Source: Acanthaster planci (Eukaryota; Echinodermata; Asteroidea; Valvatida; Acanthasteridae). From it: DNA of 49,225 nucleotides. The stretch is from NCBI RefSeq assembly GCF_001949145.1, contig NW_019091408.1:1572954-1622178 (forward strand). Direction: 5' to 3'. Within the stretch, counting starts at the first letter, position 1. Each line of letters opens with the position of its first letter. The translations under genes were made by a program, and so were the position numbers. A model generated the notes under the pieces. The model had not been told where the DNA came from, ran no database searches, and was given only the letters and a program-made list of their open reading frames with translations. Below, one piece after another: positions 10,122-22,100 of this stretch.

Positions 10122-13100
10122 ATGGCATCAACGCCAGTCTGTGTAGAGGACTTTGAACCATACCTCAAGGCGAGCGTGTCTGACTTCGTCTGGAGATATT
10201 ACAGATCAGGAGCTGATGATGAACAGACACTGAGAGATAATCAACGGGCCTTTCAGAGGTAAGAGCCGTCTGTGTGGCTAGGTAGAAAAGGGACTACACT
10301 GGCACAATTCGGATGGCCAATCATTCCATAAAAGCCATACAAAATGACCGTCCAAAGGTAATTTTGAGAGCAGCAAGTATAAGTGCCGGGCCGACAAAGT
10401 CGAAGGGGCGTACCGTACTGTTTCTGTCTTATTCTTCCTTGGGTACATGTGTATGTCCAGAATATTCTTGTCAGCACAATAAATTGAATATAAACATCAG
10501 ATTACTCATGGTGATCCATGGGTGGATCTTGCTGGATTACTCTGTAAACCAGCGTATAGGTGGATCTTAGTGGATTAGTTTTTGTGATCCAAGGTGGATC
10601 TTGATGAATAGCTCTTGTAGTCCTTGGTGGATCCCGGGGTACACTTGTTGCTCCTAGTTGGGTCTTGGTGGATTACTCTTGTTGATCCTAGGTGGATCTA
10701 AATGGAGTACTCTTGGTAATACAATATGTAGATGGATCTTGGTGGAATACTCTTGGTAATCGAAGTAGTAGGCCAAAGAGAGTTCCAGAGCAGCCCCCTC
10801 CTTTCCACTCACCCCAAACCAAAAGTAAGTTCCCCCCCCCCAGAACTCATGACTTCCCGAACCAGAACTCATGACTCCCAAACCAAAACGGGACTTCCCT
10901 ACTTCTCGGAAAACCACGCTCTCCCCTGAAGCTTTGAGAAAAAATGGGAAAAAATTAAAACTTATATATAAAACAGAGACATGAGTATGCAAACAAAATC
11001 ACAATCGCTCTCCCCTGAAGCTTTGAAGAAAAATGAAAAAAGTTTAAAAACCTATATATAAATAGAAACATGAATACAAAAACAAAATCACAACGTCGTC
11101 CCATCTTATCAGACTTTAGACGATTGAAAAAAAAATCTTTTTTATCCGACTTTGTCAAACAACATGACATTCCATTACCTCCACCAGCTAAACGTAAACA
11201 ACACACCAAACCCGCACTAATACAAGCAATTCGAGCGAATCAACAACAGTTTAAAAATCTTCCACGACAATCATATCGTCAGCTCTTACAGATAGCACAA
11301 GACAACGACATACCCTTTACGGCCACAGGCACAAAAGGCAACGTACTAAGAAAAGACCTAATTACCGCAATTAAAGGTTACATTAACCCGGAAGCGATCG
11401 AAGAGGTAAACATCCGAAGAATCCGGCGCTTTCAAGGTAACTACAGAAACTGGAAACTGGCGCCTACTTGCTTTGCCGACGACTTGATTCACTTTTTCGA
11501 TTTTTACAAAAAGTCTACCGAAGACAAAGCGTCTACGTGAAAAGATCCGAGTGCTTTAGGAGAACGCATAACGATTGCGAGCATCTTAACGGCTTTAAGT
11601 TTAGCAGTGAGTACGACTGTATCTAGCAAAGTGGCCTCTTTGAGAGCGGCTGGTACTCCTACTCCAGCGCCTAGTCCAGAACCGCCAGAACTCGCACCCA
11701 AGCCAACACCGGCACCGCTGTCAAAAGGTGGTATAGTCGATTGGATCAAACGACAACTTTGGAACTTGGCAAATGTTTTGAAGAAATTGGGTCTGAAGGC
11801 GCTTGCGGCTTTGCCGGGTATAATCGGCAGTATACTCGGTTAGATATTAAACGTGGCGAGTAAAGCGGTCGGTTGGATCGCCGATCACGTGTGTACGTTG
11901 TTTGTGGGTGTGGGCGTGTTAATCTTGACCTATGTTCAAAAGATGTAAGTAGTTTTAACTGATTAATTTGGGGGGGACCCATTTTCTCGAAATTGAGAAA
12001 GTGGGTTAATTTTTGTTTGCCTTTTTTTGTCCAAGTTAACACACTGTACAACATAGATACAAGTCCCGCGACCGCAATCGTTCCAACAGTCAACGACAAT
12101 TTTTCTTCGCTGTGCATATCCAACGGTTTCTTTTCGAGAGTTGCCGTTGGTGGCGAAATTGGATCCGGCTTTGGTAAAATTTTCGGAATAGGTTCCTTTT
12201 CGGTAACCTTTTTGGTAACTTTTTGGTAACTTTTTCGTCAAAATCGGTGGTCTCTGGAACGCCGCTAGAATTTAAACTCGGCGCGTAAACGGTCTGCATG
12301 TCTTCAGTCGCAATTTGCAAATTGTTGTTGTATCCTTCAAACCTTCCGATTCGTAAATCCATGTCTGAGGGCACTAAGTACAAACCGGGTGCGACTACAA
12401 AGTTTGAAGGAGTTTTTGCGTACTGTAAAGAATCTTGAAATTGGTCGATACTTGCCTCAAAATCTGGCACCGAGTCAATCAAGGATTCCACGATCGTTAT
12501 AAACTGACTTTGAGCATCTCACCCGGTTCCAGGTGCCATTACGCTCGTTTTTGTCTGGGCTCCCAACAGCGCGTACACGTTTGTCCTAATAGACTTATTT
12601 ACTTTTGTGACCCCCACGTCTGTCAAGCTTGATTTTTAGGAATAAAATCTCACCAATGTGACAGCGCCCGATTGTGTAATCTAAGTTACCGTATAGGCCC
12701 TAAGTACTCGCGTGGCCCGAGCCTTTAGGCGGTTTGGCTCAACCATAGCCCATAAAAGTAGATCCCGCATATTTGCCGTTTATTACGTGTAAATCGTACG
12801 GGTCGTAGTTTTTGCCTGGGAGCGGTATGTATACGTCGTCGTAATAATAAGCGGTGCCCAATCCGTTTGATAAAGTTTCCTCATTTGTTTAAACGATTGA
12901 TTTTGGTAGAAGTTGTACAGTAGGCAAGTGTCTGTAAATTTCCGGTGGTCGTAATTGTTATGCAGCGCGTCAAATATGTCGTCGCTCGGGATGGGCATCA
13001 CGCAATCGTAAATATTTTTCTCACCGTGTAATGTTACAAGCCGTCGTTGCGCAATAGACCGCGAAATTAAATTTGTGATTTTGGTAAAATGGAATGGGAT

Positions 13101-16100
13101 CTGTCTTCCAACAGACAGCGGCTTCGACCGTTTTAACTCTCGGTAGCTTGTAAGCTGCAGTTAAATTTGGAAACTCGGCGGAGAACCAATTATCTTTATT
13201 GGCCACGATCGCTAATTGACTAAAGTTGTGTCCCATCTTTTAGATCAAGCTTTTTAAAAAGCTTTTTTAAAAATATTTTGGTTAGCAGGTGGTTGCTCTT
13301 CCAAAAACCTGACAGTTGGACAAAGTTATTCGCCAAATTTTTTCATGAGGTCTTTTTTTAAAAATCCGCCCTTTCGTTGGCTAAAGTTTCCGCCTTTGCT
13401 TGCACTTGACAGTAAAATTCTTCTTTACTCGTCATTTTATTTTCTTGCAACTTTGTCGTCGTGTTTGACCGAATTTTTTCTTTCATTTCGTTGAACTCTT
13501 TAAGCTTGGACAAAATTAAGACAAACTCTTCTTGAGACACGTCTCCGTCTTCGATGGCGTGCAAGACATATTCGTCGATGGTATTTAATTTGGCATTTGC
13601 AAGCACGCGAATTTGATCATGCTTTTTGGTTTTGTGAGTCAGGCAGCGACAGACGTACTTTAATATTGCGTAAGCGCCAAATGCGCAATGCCTTCCATCA
13701 CAAGTCCTATGGGCCCAGTAATTGCCCTAATAATGGCTGGAATGCCAATGGCGGCTGAAGTGGCACCTATTGCTTCTACTCCGTATTTTACGTAATTGAG
13801 TGCGGTCAATAGCTGTTTGATCTTTTTGTAAGAGGTTTCTCTGGCGTCTCGTTCTCTTAAAATTTGACCGCAGTCGTCTTCGATTTTTTGAAGGCTGTAA
13901 ATTTTAGTCGCATTTGTGTCGGTTTGATACCCGCTTAAATCGGGGTACACGTTCGACTGACTGTCGGTCGTCATCTTTTTAAAATATACATTTTATTTTT
14001 GCGCCGTAAAAATGTTGAGTTCGATCATTAGTCCGTCGTTTTCATTTTGCAAAAGCCCTCCAGGCTTGCTCCTTACATAAAAGGTTAATTCGTCTATTAT
14101 TTATGTTTTTAGCTTTCTAGGCGTTCAAAATCACTGCGGAAATGTCTATTTGTCGAAATCACTTGCAATGAATCAAACGACTGCCCATTTTAAAAGTTGA
14201 CGTTGGTATCCAACTGTGGACAATATATGTAAGCAAGTTTATCTGATTCCAACGTGTAACCCTTTTCAAACAAAATGTTTTTAACTAAAATGGCCTTGTC
14301 GCCTTTCGAGTTGTCAATTACGTTATTCAATTTAAGGATTTTTGGACAAATAAAAAGTGGGAATCTCCATTTTACTATGAATAGGTTTTTAAAAATTTTC
14401 TTCATAAAGTTTAAACTTTTTGACGGCGTCAGTAAAATGATTCCCCGAGATTTTAAACAGGTCTTTTACAGTTTCCGCAGTTTCTTTTGTCACGTCTTGA
14501 TAACAGACGGCAATGAAAGCTCGTAGCGGCTTGCCTCTGGAAATTTTCCCCGCCAAAACTCGGTATACTTTATGTTCGACGAGACCCGCTTGTTCCCCAA
14601 TTAATTTGACGTCTAATTCTTTAAATGTTTTGCTCGTTTTAGATTTGAGCTTTTTGTTGACAATCTTTATTCACAATCGCGGCTGACGAGTTTAGATTCT
14701 TCTCTTATTTCCATTCTGTTGTTGTGAGGACACGGCTCTTCTTCTGCCATTTTCTTGTACGCTTCCGAGAGAGGTTTACATCAATTAATTCAGAAAGCTG
14801 ACTAATATATGGTGATATATAATAACCGTCCATGTTTATAATTAGTTATTTATATAAGGGACGGGGAATAACTGAGGTTTAAAATACTTTACAGTTAATC
14901 TGCCACGTCTTTAATAGACTTGTGGTGGAACACTTACTCTAATTAAATCTTCAACGTCGACGTCACATTTAATTATTGAGCCAATTTCATATAGATCAGA
15001 GTCAAGTTTAGATCCAGGATTAGGCGTCCTCTCGCGTGTGCCCAATCTTTTTGTGAACTCTCTTTGGCCTATTACTATCCCAGGTGGATATTGGTGATTA
15101 ACTGTTGGTGATCCTACATATACATGTTGGTGGATCTAGGTGGATTACTCTTGGTGATCCTAGGTGGATTACTCTTGGTGATCCTAGGTGGATCTTGGTG
15201 GATTACTCTTAGTGATCCTACGTGGATCTTGGTAGATTACCCTTGGTAATCCTAGGTGGATCTTGGTGGATTACTCTTGGTGATCCTAGGTGGATCTTGG
15301 TGGATTATTCTTGGTGATCCTAGGTGGATTGCTCTTGGTGGATTACTCCTAGTGATCCTACATGCATCTTGGTAAATTACCCTTGGTAATCCTAGGTAGA
15401 TCTTGGTGGATTACTCTTGGTGATTTTAAGTGGATCTTGGTGGATAACTATTGTTAATCCTAGGTGGATCTCGATGGATTACTCTCGGTAATCCTAGGTG
15501 GGTCTTGGTGGATTACTAAGCTTTGTAATCCTAGGTGAATCTTGGTGGATTACTAAGCTTGGTAATCCTAGGTGGATCTTAGTTACTCTGTGTGATCCAG
15601 GTTGGATCTTGGTGAATTATTCTTTGCAATCCTAGGAATCTATTGCATTTGGGGCAAAACGTCACTGTCCCAGTGACTAAAACAAAGTAAGTCTTGTCGA
15701 TGTTTGAACTTGAGAAATTGTAGAAACTTTAAATATGGCTTGTACATCATTTTTGGTTGATGCAATTAAAGTAAAAATAGTCAAGGGTAATGGTCACAAT
15801 GGCTAAAACAATTACGAAAATGTTGTTTGTAATTAAAGAATTATAGTTGTGTGATTTGGCATGGGATTATAGGGGCATTTTTTTTAACTCTTCATTCTTA
15901 TTTATTTCAAAAAATACATTTACCAATATATGAAAGACTGTCTTCTGGTTACTTTTCCTGGACAAAGGTATCGTCTTCGACCTCGATGTTTGAGGGACGT
16001 GTCTCAACGAGACACTAGCACCTCTATCCTTGGTCATCGTCTTGCGTTCCCTGTTGGGGTGTCTCCCACAGCCGCTCACTGCTTTGCACACCAAGATGGA

Positions 16101-19100
16101 GAAGTTGCAACTGCCAAGGGTAAGCTTTAACTTGCAACATACCATGAATTTCCATTTATCAGAAAACTGAGTTCAGCCCCCTGAATTAAGGTTTTGAGCA
16201 AGGTAATACACTCTCTCTCTCTTAATCAGCATCTCTTTTGACACCAAGGGATTTTGTTACTGTCAAATGCCAAACCACAGCAGTGAACAATTACATGTAC
16301 TTATCGCTATAACTGGACGTACATACATGTATGCGTGTGAAAGTTGATGTGTCAAGTTTCATAAACTTAATCTCTAATGTTGAATTTAATTTTTTAAAGT
16401 TCTACATGTAAGCCATATTTTCCAGTTTAATCACTTCAGTTGATGTACATTTGTCGAAGGAAGTGCAAATCCTGATCTGTAAAGTTGTCTGTACCGGTAA
16501 ATTTCCTGAAACTATAGCTGAGTAAGTGGCCAGCACTCTTTACATTGGTACATGCATCTAGCAGGGTGGACTGGCCAACTGCAATGAAAGGTGGATTGAG
16601 CTGATGTCATCTTTCTTGCTGCAAGGATAAATTATGAAATCCTTGTTCAGAGGGGACTAAATTTTCAAATGGGAAATTTGCCTCATGAAATTTCTGGAGC
16701 TTGGTTTAGGCCGAATTTTCATGCCTACCCTGATTTGTTTTTTATCTTCGGGCAAACTTGAATTCTCAATTCTGATTGGTCGATCCATGGCAACAAACAG
16801 TGTGATAACTATATTACAAAGTTTGTGTCAAACCTGCATAAAGCGCTGTTCTAACTCAACGTATTGCCTCATTTTTACACTGAAAGCAAAATGCAACTGC
16901 AAAATTTATTTAAATTCAAAGGTGGCACGTTTGCACACATAGGCCCTTTTATAGGTAACATCTTTCACGAGCATCAAGTTGGCTTCAAGATAAATTTGTT
17001 ATCACGCTTGCACACATATGGAACACTGAATAATTTAGTGCGTCTGAGTTCCACACACACTCATGTGATAACTAATGATATTTTACATGATTTTAAGTGC
17101 ATATTTCTCCAGAAACTTTATTTTACATACAGACTTTCTCACCAGATCAGTAAAGGCACAGTCATGTTGACACAAAGAGTGAAACAGCTTAGCAAAACAT
17201 TTGGTGTACAGAACTTAAAACAAGCTATCGGTGTGAATTGCATGCCATAATAATGCACTCTAGCTGTCGTGGCTCATGACTTACATGAAGCAAATGCCAT
17301 ACGTCATCATTAGTCGGGAAGAATGATAGGTGAAATCAACATGACAAATCTCTAGACACCATAGGGTACCATTCATTGGACCTCGCAGCCCTTAATTCAC
17401 TTTGAATGTGAGGAATTCAAATTTCTTTAAGAAACAAATAGCCCATTCCAATCGATTTTGTACATGTACCTCAGTACTTTGTACTTACCAGAATTGTAAT
17501 GACACAAGTCAGTGACTCAACTCGCAATTTCTGGCAATTTGACTTAACTTGCAAAAGGTAAAGGACTTGATTTAAGTCAGTGAGAGCAAATATCTCAACT
17601 CAAGTCCCTCGTTTTCATCAGAGGACTGGACTCATGTGAAAGTTAACAAGACTCATTTTCCAGCAAAATAACTTTGTGAGAAAGAGTTGCAATGACATAC
17701 AGTGTAGGTGTCAATTTATCATGCTCACATCACGTCGACAATATGGTACCTTCAGTACATGTACATGTACATGCATATCCTAAACAGTAGTCGTCAACGT
17801 CTGTTCCTTCCTCCGTGGCACAGCAACCATCTGTAAATTATTGGGCAAGGCTTTTGATGGAATGCAGGTTAAAATTTATGCCCACATAGGGCCTGACTTC
17901 CAGGGCAGCTACTGTCTTTAATTGATTTGATTCCTTTACCTCTTTCATTGGATGGAAATCTTTGGCATCTTTTATGTTTTCATGAAGAGTATTGTGCCAC
18001 CAAGTGTAGGAGCCCAGATGTGAATTAAAAGGCCTAAAAAAAAGTTTTCTCTGGTGTTCATGTGTTGCATTGTGATAAATTATTTCTGACTCCAATTGAC
18101 CTGAGCTAAATACTTGATGACTCAACTCCACTGCACACTGTGACTCGACTAGTACTTGACCAAACTTGAGTCACTACATTGGGTGACTTGACTCAACCCG
18201 AGTCACTACATTGAGTGACTTGACTCAACCCAAGTCACAAAATTTAGTTGATTCATTACAACTCTGACACTTATTATTAGTTAATACATGTAGATTATTT
18301 GTAACAAACAATGCAACCATCGCTTGGGGTTAAAATAACTGACTACATATCTCTGGAGTTCAGTCATCCATGGTTCAGATGACACTGGTTGCACTTAAAA
18401 TACATGTACTTGTCATGAAACTTGCCCTATGACCAGATAACCTGAATATGAGAATGTCACACCATGTATGGTTCTCTGCTTTCAGACTCTAGTGATGAAG
18501 TGTTTGGTGTTATTTTCAGGTGTATCAAGTGTGGGATCTGCCATGATTCTCAGCATGTGGTCCAACAGGACTCTGGAGGACGTCGCAGCCTCTGTGCCCC
18601 CTGACACACCATTGTTGCATCAACTCTCCATCATGCATGACAGATTCAGAGTGGAGGCAACAATCAGACGAGCTGAGGCAGCAGGCTTCAGAGCGCTAGT
18701 GGTAACGGTAGATGAACCAATGCTGGGGAAAAGGGCCCATTACCAAGGCAGGGAGTTTGATGTGAGGGAAATTCGGTAAGTTTAATCTCATAATTGTGAC
18801 TATGGCACTGATGGCATACTTAGGTTTCAGTAGTGGGTGCAGCTGTAGATGCAAGACCGTACCTATCAGTTGGGAACCAGCAGTAGTATGGCAGTGTGTG
18901 ATTGGATCATGGAAAAAAACATATCTGAAAGGTCTGGATGAATTTCAATTAAGGAGTCATTCTCGATGTACGAAAGGGACACGTCAAACCAATTGTTACA
19001 GCTTCGGAAAACGTGTCTAAACATCATACAAAATATCCAATGCCAGTGATGTACATGCAGTGCCTTGAGGCTGAGCCTTGGCCTTAAGTCTGCCTTAAGG

Positions 19101-22100
19101 CTTGATTTTGGGACTTGGCCTTAGCCTTAAGGCTTGAAGGCAAAAGCCTTTGGCCATGGCCATAGCCTTGACATTGTTGTGATGTCATCCAGAGGCAGTT
19201 TATTGCAAGGCTAGTTCATTGGAAAGGATTTTGTGTTCAAATTGTGAACCCAGAACTTATTCACTAAAAAAAGTCTCTGGAAACGGGTTGATTGCTTGCT
19301 TATTATTACGTACAATGCAACGACTGACCAAAAGAGATAAGGTTTAGTCAAGCAAAGAGCAGGAATTTCTTGTGTACAAACCAATGAAACATTGAGGCTT
19401 GCTCCCTGGGATGACATCACAGTTCTGCTCATAAATATAGAAATATCATTAGCTTAAAAACCAAAAAAACCCACTGAAATACAGTTTGAGGATGAGATAA
19501 TCTGAGACACATCTATAGGTAGGTGCACTTTGAAGGTTTGTGTATAAACAATTCCATTGCAGCTACCCTTTAAGTTAATCATGTTTTGCCGGGGGGGAAC
19601 ACCCTAGATTTGTACACTTTTATACAGCATGTCACCCAAAAGCTGCAGCCGTAATGGTAGCATTCAGTCTCTCCCAAAGTAATGCATGTAGTTAAAAGTG
19701 GTATCAAATTAAAGCTGACAGTGTTTTTTACTCTACCACAAATTTCATTTGAAGCTCATGCTGCAGTGCAGTGACATTTTCAATTATGTAGCGGAACTGT
19801 GTCCGACGGAAGCTCAGTTTGTCTTGCAAGTATATGCAGTTATTCAATTTAAATCCTAACTTACCACACAGATTTACTTTACTGTGTTCTTCACTGTTTT
19901 GGATTTTTTTAATTCTAAACTTGATGAAATGGCAGATAAATGTGTAAGTTTTTATTTCAGATGACACTGGTTGTTTCATCAATTATGCAGTGAGTTTGTT
20001 TGAAAGAAAACAACTTCAGTTCAAACTGTGCATTTTCAGTCAACAACAAAGTGATCTTATTTACTTCTGTATTAAACATTAACCACTACAAACCATACAT
20101 GTATTTCAGGAGACAGTTTGTTCATTGATGGTAAATACAGGGGATTTTAACACACAACAGAACTCTGTGTAGGTCAGTATCCTCATTCTGTCGGCCATTC
20201 TCAATGGTTTGATGTGTTAAATGGAGTAGAAATAGGGTTTTGATTACCACATTTGGTAATCTCCTTGGACAGTAATACAAAAATAGTTGTCTTATGTAAT
20301 GGAAATAATCTCTACAGTGCATCAGAGGATTTAAATAAATTCTTCAGTTTTGAAGAGAAAACATTTAAAATTTCAACCCAATACCAAAACAACAATTTCC
20401 CTAATAATTATTTAGGAGAAAGTAAATGTTACTTTTGGGTTGCATTTCTTCAGGGGACAAGCTGTATCATTAGTAGTGAGTTTATAATTGAGGGCCTTGG
20501 CCTTAAGGCTCCAGTCAACTTAGGCGTGATGGATCAAAGCCTTTGCTCCAACACTGCCCGTCAACAGTCTATTGGAAAGGTTTACGTACTTCCTAGATGG
20601 ATTGTGAACATGCATATACAGGCAGTTACTTACATTGACAGACCTTTGCACTGATTACTACTACTGAGAGACACAACTTAGCGACTATTGTTAATCTTCC
20701 TTGAAAAGGTTCCCTCAAATTCTACTTCCTGGAGAGCGATACATCGTTGACCAGATACGATTTTCCGATTCACGAACATGGAACGACATTCTGTGGCTAA
20801 AACAGTTTACATCGCTTCCACTCGTGCTGAAAGGTATTCTCACAGGTGAGAATGACAAGCTTGCATCGTCAAGTAGCTGTAGGCTTGATCCGTCCAGGCC
20901 CATAAGCAGCAACGTATGAGACAGAGAGAACCCCCCCCCCCTGCTTTGTGTTGGTCATTGTCTCGCAGGAATCTCGGGAATTCCTTTCAGACATCTTGGG
21001 GATGTTTAAGTGACAATAGTCTGGAATATATATAAGGATTGGACATGTTGGGGGGGGGTACCCCTCGGTCTCATTTCTGGCTTGCTGGGTATATCCAGGC
21101 TTAAGCAGGAGTCTGACCGTGATGGAGGATGAGTAGCTCTGTGTTGGCTTGTGCAGATCCCACATATTTATACAGCACCTTCACACAGTGGGGGCAGTGG
21201 CTTTCAAGTGACTCCCATGATGAAGGATATTTGTGCGCATTGAGCATGTGGTATAAGTGTCCGTCGACATTGGCCTAATAAAGAACATGTGTGACCCGTT
21301 CTGTGAAAATGGGTGACACGTCGCCAGAGCCACTTTAGAGTTAAAAGCCTTTGAAAGAATCTTTCATAGTGTTTAAGCAATAGGAATCCTCAACATTTTA
21401 AAACCACTTCCTGCCGGGGACACCGGATCCGGACACGTATGCTTTATACGCGTGGCTGGGGTCTCCAAACTCGGACAAAGGGAACAGGGCCTTGTAGCAA
21501 AAGACCGTACTCGGAACAAAAGACCAGGCTGCTGGGCATTACCGACATTTTTTCACTCTCAAAATTCGAGATACTCCTGCCTTGTTTTGAAACAGTGTAC
21601 CACGGTTTGGGGCATTTAGAGCGAGCGGATTACCATCGGGGACAAAAGCGCTCAACCACCGCAGCGATGAGCCACACAGTATCACTGCATGCTAATCTGG
21701 CCCCTATTGAAAAGAGGTCAGCAATGCACTGAGCCAGGTTCATAAACAAAAGAATATTATGTAACACCACAAAATCTTTTTACAAGGCTGCAGGCCTGGC
21801 TGAAATACTCCGGCGTCAATAGATTTCGTCTGTCTGGTTAGAGTGCCTTCACGGGTTTGCAAGTGTCCGGTAAATGAGCGGATGATAAAAAAATGATAAA
21901 CATCCCCCAGCATCGTCAACATTGATAAATGCCCCAGCAGGAAGTGGTTAACACCTACACAAGGTCCATTTTCGTTGTACCAAACTGAGTGACACATCAA
22001 CAGAAAACTCAAATTCCTCAATCTAATACAAAGTAAAACTTGAAAGCAGTTCCAGGGACTTGTTACTTATTTTTACAGAGCGGGTCACATACACAGCATT

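Larger units (their letters stand above)
10764..15076. mobile_element. 4.3-kb deleted Polinton/Maverick-like element in HAO intron 1
   Basis: The bounds are the inverted ends AGTAGTAGGCCAAAGAGAGT (10764) and the complement of ACTCTCTTTGGCCTATTACT (ending 15076). Inside are one plus-strand and three minus-strand decayed genes arranged convergently. They resemble proteins of the structural block of Polinton (adintovirus-like) elements known in many invertebrates. I see no family B polymerase, retroviral-type integrase, FtsK-like ATPase or protease, although a complete Polinton is 15-20 kb. Inverted ends around such a short core imply a derivative mobilised in trans or an internal deletion after insertion. 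All its genes have stops or frameshifts, so it is inactive. It is an endogenous virus-like relic. Confidence 0.75.

Noticed and set aside
16864-17250. 128-codon plus-strand frame in HAO intron 2
   Set aside because: No recognisable domain, and the composition matches intron sequence. HAO exons 2 and 3 splice in phase without it.
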